This document shows, piece after piece, positions 52,701 through 61,254 of a DNA stretch of 64,000 nucleotides. The notes below the pieces were generated by a model that worked only from the letters and a program-made list of their open reading frames with translations, did no database searches and had not been told where the DNA came from. A program made the position numbers and the translations under genes. The stretch's first letter is position 1. Every line of letters begins with the position of its first letter. The stretch is taken from NCBI GenBank assembly GCA_949295035.1, contig CASFJO010000059.1:30968-94967 (forward strand), in the 5' to 3' direction. This stretch comes from an uncultured Gemmiger sp. (GTDB lineage Bacteria > Bacillota > Clostridia > Oscillospirales > Ruminococcaceae).

Positions 52701-53668
52701 TGGCCGGCAAGAATAAAAGAAACAACCGCAGCAGCAAGACAGACCATGTGTTGAGCCTGCTCTCCGGTGGGGCCGGCGCGCCGCCCGCCCGGGAGGAACC
52801 GCAGCCCCGCCCGGCCGCCGAATCGGCCACCGCGGCGCCCCAGACGGCCGCGCCTGTCGCGGCAGAGAAACCGGAAGCGGACAAGCTGTCCCGCCCGCAG
52901 GAAGGGCAGCACCTGATCGCCCCGATCCTGCAGGTGGAAAAGCACAACAATGAGGCGCTGTCCCACACCATCCGGGATGCGCTTGCGCAGTCTTTGGAGG
53001 CGGAGGCGGTGCGGGAAGAGCCGGCTTTGGCCGTCGAGACAGCCTTGGAGGAACCGCCGGCTGAACCTCTGCCGGATACCGCCCCTGGCGCGCAGGTTTC
53101 CTCGGCGTTCGCCCCGGACCAAACGCCTGCCCCGGAACCGACCCTTGAAACGCCTGTGCCCGCGTCGGAAATTGAGGCCGCGGCGCGGAAACCGGCAGAT
53201 GGGACGCCCGCCCCGGCTGTTGCTGCGGGGCCTGGCCCCGAGCCGGCCGAACCGTCGGCGGATGCGGTGTCTGAGCCCGCCGAACCGGAGCCGGCGATCG
53301 AACCGCCGCTGGAGCCGGTTGTTGTGGTCGAACCACCGGCCCCGCCTGAAACCGAGCCGGAGACGCCGTTTGCTCCCCGTGAGACCTGCCTGCCGGACGG
53401 TTCGGTCTGTCTGAATATTATGGAACTTCTCGTGGACGAGCGGCTGGAACGATACGTGCGGATGTTTGGGCTGTGTACCTGCCCCCGCTGCATGGCAGAC
53501 GCCCGCGCCCTGGCGCTGACCCGGCTGCCGGCCAAATATGTGGTGCTGGATGCCCCCGCGGCTACCCCCATGACCAGTTTGTACCGCGCGCGGTATGAAT
53601 CCATGGTGGTGGCCCAGGTGATCCAGGCTTGCAAGATCGTGATGGAATCTCCCCGGCATACCCTGTAA
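52700..53668 (+). CDS. ComFB-domain protein with long disordered N-terminus
   Basis: The 322-residue product has a basic N-terminus (MAGKNKRNNRSSK), then a Pro/Ala/Glu-rich low-complexity region (about 25-230), then a C-terminal ComFB-type domain (about 240-322). That domain shows NIMELLVDERLERYVRM, the paired cysteines LCTCPRC and ALALTRLPAKYV, all typical of the late-competence ComFB family. Members have been reported as cyclic-dinucleotide receptors in other bacteria. Here no competence genes are near; pairing with ParA and flagellar genes suggests control of motility or positioning. The start overlaps the parA stop by one base (TGATG). Confidence 0.85.
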   Translation: MAGKNKRNNRSSKTDHVLSLLSGGAGAPPAREEPQPRPAAESATAAPQTAAPVAAEKPEADKLSRPQEGQHLIAPILQVEKHNNEALSHTIRDALAQSLEAEAVREEPALAVETALEEPPAEPLPDTAPGAQVSSAFAPDQTPAPEPTLETPVPASEIEAAARKPADGTPAPAVAAGPGPEPAEPSADAVSEPAEPEPAIEPPLEPVVVVEPPAPPETEPETPFAPRETCLPDGSVCLNIMELLVDERLERYVRMFGLCTCPRCMADARALALTRLPAKYVVLDAPAATPMTSLYRARYESMVVAQVIQACKIVMESPRHTL

Positions 53669-53732
53669 AGCGCGCGCGTTTGTTGCGATATGGGCTAAAA
53701 GAAGATTTTTGAAAAAATTTTTGCAAGGGGCT

Positions 53733-53759
53733 TAACTTTTCTCCCGGTTGGGACGAAAT
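53733..53759 (+). promoter_or_regulatory. Sigma-D-type promoter of flagellin
   Basis: TAAC (53733-53736), exactly 15 bases, then GACGAAAT (53752-53759), compared with the sigma-D consensus TAAA-N15-GCCGATAA. It leaves a leader of about 150 bases before the flagellin start. Confidence 0.5.
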
Positions 53760-53866
53760 AAGCAGTGAGAGGATTCAGAGCCGCGGCTTTGGTTCTCCCA
53801 CAGAATGGTTTGTCCGCTCCTGTAAAGGCCTGCAGGCGCGGGCAGACACAAATTTGAAAATGGCGG

Positions 53867-53909
53867 CGGGAAGGAACCTGCAGCCGGCGAAACTTTTCAA
53901 GGAGGAAAA
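53867..53909 (+). promoter_or_regulatory. Two CsrA-type hairpins in the flagellin leader
   Basis: Hairpin 1: CGGG (53867-53870) pairs with CCTG (53877-53880), exposing hexaloop AAGGAA. Hairpin 2: TTTTC (53894-53898) pairs with GAAAA (53905-53909), exposing AAGGAG, which is the ribosome site itself. GGA in a hexaloop over the ribosome site is the classical CsrA target. Confidence 0.7.
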
Positions 53910-53914
53910 ATCTT

Positions 53915-54742
53915 ATGCGTATTCAGCACAATATCATGGCGATGAACTCCTACCGGAACTACACCACCAACACTTCTGCTCTGGCCAAGAACCTGGAGAA
54001 GCTGTCTTCCGGCTACAAGATCAACCGCGCGGGCGACGACGCTGCCGGCCTGGCCATCAGCGAGAAGATGCGCGCTCAGATCACCGGCCTGAACAAGGCG
54101 CAGGACAACGCCAAGGACGGTATCTCCCTGGTGCAGACCGCTGAGGGCGCCCTGACCGAGGTTCATGACATGCTGAACCGTATGGTGGAGCTGGCTACCC
54201 AGTCCGCCAACGGCACCTACAGCGACACTGTGGACCGCGAGAACCTGCAGGCTGAGGTGGACGCTCTGATCGAGGAGATCGACCGTATCGCCAGCAGCGC
54301 CAACTTCAACGGCATTTCTCTGCTGGATGGTTCCGCGTCTGCTCTGACCCTGCAGATCGGCGATACATCCGATGCCTACAACCAGTTGACCGTGTCGATC
54401 GGCAGCATTTCGACCGCTGAGAGCAGCATGGGCATCAGCGACCTGAGCATCAGCACTGCTTCCGCTGCGCAGTCCGCGATTTCTGTCATCAAGGATGCGA
54501 TCAACTATGTGTCCAGCATCCGCGGTGGTTTGGGCGCGATCCAGAACCGTCTGGATCACACCATCAACAACCTGTCCGTGATGGAGGAGAACATCCAGGA
54601 CGCCGAGTCCACCATCCGCGACACCGACATTGCGGAAGAGATGATGTCCTACACCAAGAACAACATCCTGATCCAGTCGGCCCAGGCCATGCTGGCCCAG
54701 GCCAATGCGGTGCCTCAGGGCGTGCTGCAGCTGCTGCAGTAA
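53915..54742 (+). CDS. hag: Flagellin
   Basis: The 275-residue product is the filament subunit. It has the conserved N-terminal D0/D1 helices (MRIQHNIMAMNSYRNY, then LSSGYKINRAGDDAAGLAISE, about 1-140) and the C-terminal D1/D0 helices (about 185-275), ending in the usual ANAVPQGVLQLLQ. The variable D2/D3 part is almost absent (about 140-185, Ser-rich), so it is a short flagellin. Ser and Thr residues there could carry glycans. Codon use is strongly biased to a few codons, as in a highly expressed gene. ATG 53915 follows AAGGAGG. The leader hairpins, FliW and CsrA likely set its output. Confidence 0.97.
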   Translation: MRIQHNIMAMNSYRNYTTNTSALAKNLEKLSSGYKINRAGDDAAGLAISEKMRAQITGLNKAQDNAKDGISLVQTAEGALTEVHDMLNRMVELATQSANGTYSDTVDRENLQAEVDALIEEIDRIASSANFNGISLLDGSASALTLQIGDTSDAYNQLTVSIGSISTAESSMGISDLSISTASAAQSAISVIKDAINYVSSIRGGLGAIQNRLDHTINNLSVMEENIQDAESTIRDTDIAEEMMSYTKNNILIQSAQAMLAQANAVPQGVLQLLQ

Positions 54743-54783
54743 GTTTCTGTCGCTGCATCGCAGCAAACCAAACCGTTTTGGCG

Positions 54784-54814
54784 GGGGCGGCCCGATAGGG
54801 CCGCCCCTTTCTTT
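54784..54814 (+). terminator. Flagellin terminator
   Basis: A perfect ten-bp GC stem (54784-54793 with 54798-54807), loop GATA, followed by TTTCTTT. Some read-through into the glycosyltransferase gene 30 bases on is possible. Confidence 0.88.
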
Positions 54815-54846
54815 ACTAAATTTCTGGAAAAGGATGTGTATCTCCT

Positions 54847-56988
54847 ATGGCGCAGCCGCTGCTGTCTATCGGCATGATCGTGAAAAATGAGATCCGCTGC
54901 CTGGAAAAATGCCTGAAAGCTCTTCAACCCCTGCGGGATGCCATCCCCTGCGAACTGGTGATAGCCGATACCGGTTCAGACGACGGGACCCGGGAGGTGG
55001 CCGCTCAATACGCGGATACTCTGTTTGATTTCACCTGGGTCAACGATTTTTCCGCCGCCCGCAACGCGGTCCTGGACCGGTGTACCGGCCGGTGGTTTTT
55101 GGCCGTTGATGCCGATGAGTATCTGGATCCGGACTTTAAGCCGCTTACAGACTTTCTCACCGGGCCGGAAGAAGAGCAATATACGCTGGCTTTGGTAAAC
55201 CAGTACAGCTACCGTGATATCAAGATGGAAGGAGCGGGGGCGGATTTTCTGGCGCTTCGGATGGCCAGGATGGATACGCATCCACGCTACAGTGGTTCGA
55301 TCCACGAATCGCTTCCGGTTCGACCGAACGACCGTGCTAAAATTCTTCTGGATGTAAAACTCCACCATGACGGCTACGCTATAGATCCGAAACACCCGGA
55401 ACTTCACACCCGCAAGATGGAGAGGAATCTCGTTCTGCTGGAAAATGAGCTGAAGAAAAGCCCCAATGAGTTGCGCAGGCTGCTTCAGAGCATAGAATCC
55501 TCCGGCCCGTTTCCCGCCCGTCAGGTGGAGTACGTCCGCCGCGCAATGAAGGCGCTTACACAGAAAAACGATCCCCGACTGGAAAAGATTTACGGCCCCA
55601 TCATCTGCGATCATGCACTGCGGGTGGCTGTAGACCAAAAAATGCCGGAATTGGATAAGTGGCAGCAATGGGCCATGAAAAAGTATCCGGACAACATATT
55701 TTTGCGGGTAGACGGAAATTTTACGATGGTCCGATACTACCGGGACCAGAAGCAGTACGATAAAGTGCCGGAGTTTTCCAAAGCATATTTGCTTGGTTGG
55801 CGAGACTTTCAAGACCGCAATTTTGATGTCTCTATCCTTGCCCACTCCATTATGAGCTGCACATCCCGAAAGTTTGAGGTGTATGCGCGGGCCGGCGGCG
55901 GTGAGGCCTTGGGACGCATGGGAAAAACCGCCGAAGCGGCGGAACTGCTGGCGGGAGAACCGGACTGGGAAGAATTAAGCCGGGCCGAGGTATACACCTT
56001 TTTGGGGGGCTGTGCCTGGGCCGCAGAGGAGCCGGCTTTGCAAACATTCGTTGCGTCCGGGGCGGAAGTAGTGCGAACCAAGAACGCAGCTGGATGGGAA
56101 GGATTTCTGTCTGCGGCAGAGGCGGCGTTCAAACCGCATGAGCCGAATGAAGATGCGCCGGACCGGCCGTGGCGGCTGTACGCCCGGGTAGAGGGCTCTC
56201 TGGGAAGAGCGGCTGCCATGATGGAGGCGGAGGACGCAGCTTCAGTGCAGGAGCTTGTGTCGGCGATCACCGAATGGAAAGAAGTGCCCGCGCCGGCGGT
56301 GGCCCGGGTGATCGAACTGGGCGTGGAATTGCCGGAAAACTTCTATGCCCAAAATCGGGAACAACTTCAGACCCTGGCTGTGCGCCTGTGTGAACTGGTG
56401 CAGCCTCAGGTGGTGCTGGATTGGACGTCGCGGTTTGATTTTAGTGCCACCATGGCAAGTTTCCAGTTCTACTGCGATCTGCTGATGGCTATGTTGCAGG
56501 CGGACAAGACCTGGGAAGGGGAAGGAGAATGGCGCGGTCCTCTCTGCGATCGTTTTCTGGATGCGGAAGCGGACTACCTGCCCAACTACTACAATCTGGA
56601 TCTGCTCAAGGAGGAATCGGAGTGGACGGCCCTGCCGGGGATGCACCGGTTCGCCCTCTATCTGCTGCATGGCCGCGAGGCAAAAACAGCCGGCGATACC
56701 GCCACCTATATGCGCTTTTTGCGCCAGGGGCTGGAGCAAGCGTCCAAGATGAAAAAGATGGTGCAGTTTTTGCTGGATGAAACCGGTGTTACGCAGGTGT
56801 CGGGTGTGGAAAATCCGGCCGCCCGCATGGAGATCGCAGCGATGGCGGAGCAGGTGCAGGCGATCCTGTCCCGATACGCCCCCGACGATCCGGCTGTGAT
56901 TGCGCTCAAGCAGAGCGAACTGTACCGCAAGGCGGCCAGTTTGATAGAAGCGCCAAAACCTGATGATTCTGATCTCAATTTTATTTGA
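54847..56988 (+). CDS. Family 2 glycosyltransferase with long helical (TPR-like) C-terminus
   Basis: The 713-residue product has a GT-A glycosyltransferase domain (about 1-230): SIGMIVKNEIRCLEKCL at the start, ADTGSDDGT near 40, and the metal-binding motif D88-A89-D90 in AVDADEYLD. The rest is helical with TPR-like spacing and could hold a protein acceptor. Position directly after flagellin suggests it adds sugar to flagellin in the cytosol before export, as glycosyltransferases beside flagellin do in other Clostridia. The ATG at 54847 follows AAAAGGATGTGTATCTCCT. It is probably cotranscribed with the next, fused gene. Confidence 0.87.
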   Translation: MAQPLLSIGMIVKNEIRCLEKCLKALQPLRDAIPCELVIADTGSDDGTREVAAQYADTLFDFTWVNDFSAARNAVLDRCTGRWFLAVDADEYLDPDFKPLTDFLTGPEEEQYTLALVNQYSYRDIKMEGAGADFLALRMARMDTHPRYSGSIHESLPVRPNDRAKILLDVKLHHDGYAIDPKHPELHTRKMERNLVLLENELKKSPNELRRLLQSIESSGPFPARQVEYVRRAMKALTQKNDPRLEKIYGPIICDHALRVAVDQKMPELDKWQQWAMKKYPDNIFLRVDGNFTMVRYYRDQKQYDKVPEFSKAYLLGWRDFQDRNFDVSILAHSIMSCTSRKFEVYARAGGGEALGRMGKTAEAAELLAGEPDWEELSRAEVYTFLGGCAWAAEEPALQTFVASGAEVVRTKNAAGWEGFLSAAEAAFKPHEPNEDAPDRPWRLYARVEGSLGRAAAMMEAEDAASVQELVSAITEWKEVPAPAVARVIELGVELPENFYAQNREQLQTLAVRLCELVQPQVVLDWTSRFDFSATMASFQFYCDLLMAMLQADKTWEGEGEWRGPLCDRFLDAEADYLPNYYNLDLLKEESEWTALPGMHRFALYLLHGREAKTAGDTATYMRFLRQGLEQASKMKKMVQFLLDETGVTQVSGVENPAARMEIAAMAEQVQAILSRYAPDDPAVIALKQSELYRKAASLIEAPKPDDSDLNFI

Positions 56989-57036
56989 TATCCTTCGACA
57001 TGCGGCCATCGCAGATGGGATAACAGGAGGAGTAGC

Positions 57037-60021
57037 ATGACACTCAGCATTATAGTGCGTGCCGGCGGAACCGAACCGCTTCTGGCAGAAACCCTGGATT
57101 GTCTGATGGACCTGAAAGATCTGGACTGTGAGATCATTGTCACGGGCCCGCGTGATCCCGCCGGCGCCGGGCAAACGGTGTTGGATGGCCGCCAGTGGCG
57201 CTATCCGGTATATTATCTGGCTGTGCCGTCTGATGCGAAACCGGGCGCTTGCCTCAATGCGGCGCTGCGTCTGGCCCGGGGAGAGTATATGACCTTTCTC
57301 CAGGCGGGCACGACCCTGTCGCCCACCTGGCTGATTGGTGCGGTACGGGCGTTGGCGCAGTCACCGGGCAGTTGGTGCTATTCCGCAGCCAGCGTTCGGG
57401 GCAGTCAGAACACGCTGCCTCCTAAAGGGTGGCCGGATTTCAAGAAATCCGGGCGTATCTTTTCCGACATTTTGGTGGGCGGGGTATCCCCGCAGACCGC
57501 CGTGCTGCCCCGGGAACGGTTGAGCCAATTGGGAGGGTTTGACGAAGACCTGTCCGCCCTTGTGGAAGAGGAACTGCTTCTTCGTCTGTCGCTCACCGAG
57601 CCGGCACGGTACAGCAGCGCGCCGTTTGTGGAGGTGTATCCGCCGGATCGCACCAACCTTGGAGCGCTGGTGACCCGTTGCTACTGGATGACCGAATTTC
57701 TCGGTACGCTGGAGCGTGCGGGATTGATGGAGTCCATCTTTACAAAGCTGCTGGAGGACATTGACCAGGCCGATGCCTGGCAGGCGGTAGAGGGGTATTT
57801 GAATATCCTGTGTGAGCATCCGGTCTATCAGAACTGTTTTCAGTCCTATCAGGAGCGCACAAGCCTTTACCGGACCATCCTTCCCGCGGATACACCGGAT
57901 GTATCCGGTGTTAAGGACTGTGTGGGATGCGGCAGCTGCAGCGGGCGCTGCCCCACCGACGCGATCACGATGCAGTATAGTGCGGACGGGTTTTTGTATC
58001 CGCATGTAGATGAGACCTTGTGCGTTCAGTGCGGTATATGCCTTGAGGCCTGCCCCACACAGCGCCAGCTGCCCGCAACCGCGATCCCGGATTCCTGCTA
58101 CGCGGTACAGGCGGAAGATGACGTCCGAATGGGGGCCTCCTCCGGCGGCGTATTTCCGATGCTGGCACAGTATGTGCTGGACCAGGGCGGATATGTGGCC
58201 GGTGCCGTGTATGATGAGACGTTTAAGGTCCATCACATTGTCAGCAATCAGCCCAAAGACGTTCAGGCGATGCAGACTTCCAAATATGTACAGAGCGATA
58301 CGGCGGCGGTGTACCCTCAGATACGGGAGTTGCTGGAAGCGGGAAAGGCGATCCTCTTTTCCGGCTGCGCCTGCCAGGTCGCCGGGCTTCAGGCCTATTT
58401 GGGAAAACCCTATGACAACCTGTATACCATGGACGTTGTGTGCCACGGGGTTCCCTCGGTAGAGGTGTATCGCCGGTATCTGCAGGAGTTCCGGCGCAAG
58501 AACGGGCCGATCGTGGAGGTCAATTTCCGAAAAAAGGAAGCGTTGGGCTGGAGTACGGGGGTCTATCTTCGGTTTGCCTCCGGCAAGACCTATGTGTCAA
58601 AAGGCGCCGATCTTTACATTCTCAGCTTTCTCTCTGATTGGACGATCCGGGAAAGCTGCTATCAGTGCCCGTTCAAAGGCAGGAAGTACAGCGATCTGAC
58701 CGCGGCGGATTTCTGGGGCATTGAAAGGGTGGACCCGTCCGTTGAGGATGGCAAAGGAACATCCTGTATTACAACCAACACAGAGAAAGGCGAAAATCTG
58801 TTCCGCGCTATAACCGGAAACGCCAAAAAGATGGTGACGTTCGGCAAGGAGCAGACAAAGCTGGCCCATGCGTATAATCCGAGCACGATCCACAGTGTGG
58901 AGAGGCCGCCTTTCCGGGACATCTTTTTCGATCAGTGGCGCAAGGACCCCTCCAGCCTGAATAACGCACTGGCCAGAGCGTTCCAATCCTTGCGTTTTGA
59001 TGCGGCGCTGATCCTTCACTGGAGTTCCAATTTTGGAAACGCTCTGACCAACTATGCGCTGTACACCTATTTGAGCAAAAACCATTCGGTCATTGCGGTG
59101 GATAACTGCAGCACGCTCCGGCCGCAGGGAGTTTTTCGGACGTTCGCGAAAAAGCACTATGTTTGCAGTTCCGGTTATTTCCCCAGCGGGTCCATCAAGA
59201 TGGTGGAACAGAGCAGCAAAGCGTTGGTCGTAGGTTCGGATCAGGTGTGGAACCGCTATTTTAATGAACAATTCCAGTCCGGGCATTACTATCAGCTGGA
59301 TTTTGCGGACGCCAAAACCCGGAAAATCGCGTACGGATCGTCTTTCGGCACCAAAGGCGCTGAACCGCTTGCGGATTGCGCCAAGTTGTATCGTCGCTTT
59401 TATAAGATCGGCGTGCGGGAAAAATTTGGCGTGGAGTCCTGCAAAAACCTGTATAATGTAGAAGCGGAATGGGTTTTGGACCCGGTGTTTCTGTTGAGCG
59501 CCGCCGATTACGGCAAGGTGGCGCAGGAATCGAAGGCCCGGCAAGAAACGCCGTTTATTTTGGCGTACATCCTGAATCCGAATGAGGAGAAGCGGCAGGC
59601 CTGCCTGCGCATTCAGCAGCAGCTGGGCGGAGATACGCGGGTGATCAGTATCTGCGAACCCAGTGAGTTTGCCATTGATATGTCCCGGCATATTTTGGAT
59701 TTTGCATACATACAGTCCAATCCTACGATTGAAGACTTCCTGTACTTTTTCCAGAACTGCCAGTACGTTATTACCGATTCTTTCCATGGTACCTGTTTCT
59801 CGCTGATCTTCCAAAAGAACTTCATGAGTTTTGTCAATCGGCAGGCGGATCGATTTACGGTATTTGAGCAATTTGGAGACGCGGCCACACACATTGGAAA
59901 AGAAGCCTCGCCGGAATTTTTGGAGCAATGTCTCAAACCGCTGGATTATGACACGATCAACAAGCAGTTGAACCGTGAACGGGAGCGCTCTCAAACTTGG
60001 CTGGATCAGGCGCTGGATTGA
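57037..60021 (+). CDS. Three-part fusion: glycosyltransferase-like, FrhB-type iron-sulfur flavoprotein, polysaccharide pyruvyl transferase
   Basis: The 994-residue product joins three modules. About 1-260 is a GT-A glycosyltransferase fold, but its usual DxD is replaced by Q89-A90-G91 in FLQAGTT, so catalysis is doubtful. About 294-345 holds two [4Fe-4S] motifs, CVGCGSCSGRC and CVQCGICLEAC. About 365-600 is a coenzyme-F420-hydrogenase beta-subunit-like (FrhB) domain with GASSGGVF, FSGCACQVAGL, VCHGVPS and CYQCPFKG. About 650-990 is a polysaccharide pyruvyl transferase-like domain with SNFGNALTNYAL, VGSDQVWN and TDSFHGTCF. ATG 57037 has AGGAGGAG upstream. The neighbouring flagellin and glycosyltransferase suggest filament glycan modification. 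Confidence 0.9.
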   Translation: MTLSIIVRAGGTEPLLAETLDCLMDLKDLDCEIIVTGPRDPAGAGQTVLDGRQWRYPVYYLAVPSDAKPGACLNAALRLARGEYMTFLQAGTTLSPTWLIGAVRALAQSPGSWCYSAASVRGSQNTLPPKGWPDFKKSGRIFSDILVGGVSPQTAVLPRERLSQLGGFDEDLSALVEEELLLRLSLTEPARYSSAPFVEVYPPDRTNLGALVTRCYWMTEFLGTLERAGLMESIFTKLLEDIDQADAWQAVEGYLNILCEHPVYQNCFQSYQERTSLYRTILPADTPDVSGVKDCVGCGSCSGRCPTDAITMQYSADGFLYPHVDETLCVQCGICLEACPTQRQLPATAIPDSCYAVQAEDDVRMGASSGGVFPMLAQYVLDQGGYVAGAVYDETFKVHHIVSNQPKDVQAMQTSKYVQSDTAAVYPQIRELLEAGKAILFSGCACQVAGLQAYLGKPYDNLYTMDVVCHGVPSVEVYRRYLQEFRRKNGPIVEVNFRKKEALGWSTGVYLRFASGKTYVSKGADLYILSFLSDWTIRESCYQCPFKGRKYSDLTAADFWGIERVDPSVEDGKGTSCITTNTEKGENLFRAITGNAKKMVTFGKEQTKLAHAYNPSTIHSVERPPFRDIFFDQWRKDPSSLNNALARAFQSLRFDAALILHWSSNFGNALTNYALYTYLSKNHSVIAVDNCSTLRPQGVFRTFAKKHYVCSSGYFPSGSIKMVEQSSKALVVGSDQVWNRYFNEQFQSGHYYQLDFADAKTRKIAYGSSFGTKGAEPLADCAKLYRRFYKIGVREKFGVESCKNLYNVEAEWVLDPVFLLSAADYGKVAQESKARQETPFILAYILNPNEEKRQACLRIQQQLGGDTRVISICEPSEFAIDMSRHILDFAYIQSNPTIEDFLYFFQNCQYVITDSFHGTCFSLIFQKNFMSFVNRQADRFTVFEQFGDAATHIGKEASPEFLEQCLKPLDYDTINKQLNRERERSQTWLDQALD

Positions 60022-60064
60022 TCTTCTGCCGGCAAAAGAGGCATGCCCCTAGCCAACATTATTA

Positions 60065-60110
60065 CAAAAGGCAGGCCGGACCCCCTTATGGGTGTCCGGC
60101 CTGCCTTTTG
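60065..60110 (+). terminator. First terminator after the fusion gene
   Basis: A 17-bp stem (60065-60081 with 60094-60110) plus an inner C/G stem. The arms contain A4 and T4, so it could act on both strands. Confidence 0.75.
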
Positions 60111-60113
60111 TGC

Positions 60114-60148
60114 GAAAACTTGAAGGAACTTCAAGTTTTCTTTATTTT
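60114..60148 (+). terminator. Second terminator after the fusion gene
   Basis: A perfect 12-bp stem (60114-60125 with 60129-60140) and loop GAA, followed by TTTATTTT. The T-rich tail runs over the cheB stop codon on the other strand. Confidence 0.8.
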
Positions 60149-61254
60149 CCAGTTTTCAGATGTTGCATCAGAACAGTGGCAATATTGTCACAAGAGGCCT
60201 GGATCATAACGGCCCCGATCTCTTGCGCCACGCCGGGCATCCCGTACACCACGCAGGAATCCTTGTCCTGCCCGATGGTATAGGCACCGGCCTGACGCAT
60301 CTCCAGCAAGCCGGAAGCGCCGTCCCGCCCCATGCCGGTCATGATGATGCCTACCATAGGGCATTTTACCTGAGCCGCCATGGAGGAGAACAACGCGTCC
60401 ACCGACGGGCGGTGTCCGCTGACCTTTTCGCCCGGCTGGCAGGACAGGGTATACCGGCTGCCCATCCGGACGACCCGCGCCTGCAGGTCCGCCGGTGCGA
60501 CCAGCGCAAGCCCGCGATGGATCTCATCACCGTTGACGGCTTCACGCACTTCCATGGCGCACAGCTTGTTCAGACGCTGGGCGTACATTTGAGTGAATCC
60601 CGGCGGCATGTGCTGCACGATCACCATGCCCGGAATATCCGCGGGCAAACGCTTGAGTACTTCCAGCGTAGCTTCCGTACCACCGGTGGAGGCCCCCAAC
60701 CCGATAATGGTATGGTCCAGATCCAGCCCGCAATTTCCTCCCAGAAGCGCCGGGGCGGTGGGGGAAACAGACGACGCTGCCGACACCGCGGCGGATGCGG
60801 CCGAAGGCGCGGATACAGCTGGTGCCACCGGGGCGGCGGCCGGTTTGCGTCGTACCACCTTGGCACAAGAGGCCACCACGATCTTTTGAGACAGCGAGCG
60901 GAAGAAGGAGTCCTGGCTTTCGCTTCCATCCGGTTTACGGACAAAATCCACAGCGCCGGCGGCCAGCGCGTCAAACACGCGAAGGTTCAGGCTGGACACC
61001 AGAATAACAGGAAGGGGATGTTCCGGAAGCAGCTTGCCCAGAAAATCAATACCATTGGTGCCGGGCATCTCCACATCCAGCGTCATTACGTCGGGGTGCA
61101 GACGCTGGATCTTGGTCTCGGCGTCCAGCGCGTTGATCGCGTATCCTACTACCTCAATATTGGGGTATGCCGCCAGACCTTTAGCAAGAAAGGTACGGGC
61201 CACAGCGGAATCGTCCACAACCAGGACCCGGATTTTTTTCTGCGTGGGAATCAT
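60142..61254 (-). CDS. cheB: Chemotaxis protein-glutamate methylesterase CheB
   Basis: CheB removes methyl groups from receptors (and deamidates Gln) when phosphorylated by CheA. The 370-residue product has a receiver domain (about 1-120; VVDDSAVAR acidic pair near 14-15, phospho-acceptor Asp in VMTLDVEMPG, Lys in FVRKPDG), an Ala/Ser-rich linker (about 140-170) and the esterase domain (about 180-370) with the catalytic Ser in GLGASTGGTEA, His in VVQHMPPGFT and Asp in MTGMGRDGA. The ATG at 61254 overlaps the cheR stop by one base. It is the last gene of the cheA-cheW-cheR-cheB run. Confidence 0.96.
   Translation of the reverse strand: MIPTQKKIRVLVVDDSAVARTFLAKGLAAYPNIEVVGYAINALDAETKIQRLHPDVMTLDVEMPGTNGIDFLGKLLPEHPLPVILVSSLNLRVFDALAAGAVDFVRKPDGSESQDSFFRSLSQKIVVASCAKVVRRKPAAAPVAPAVSAPSAASAAVSAASSVSPTAPALLGGNCGLDLDHTIIGLGASTGGTEATLEVLKRLPADIPGMVIVQHMPPGFTQMYAQRLNKLCAMEVREAVNGDEIHRGLALVAPADLQARVVRMGSRYTLSCQPGEKVSGHRPSVDALFSSMAAQVKCPMVGIIMTGMGRDGASGLLEMRQAGAYTIGQDKDSCVVYGMPGVAQEIGAVMIQASCDNIATVLMQHLKTGK

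Noticed and set aside
53669-53732. Terminator after the ComFB-domain gene
   Set aside because: The A/T-rich stretch forms only a weak A/T stem without a GC hairpin, so read-through toward flagellin cannot be excluded.
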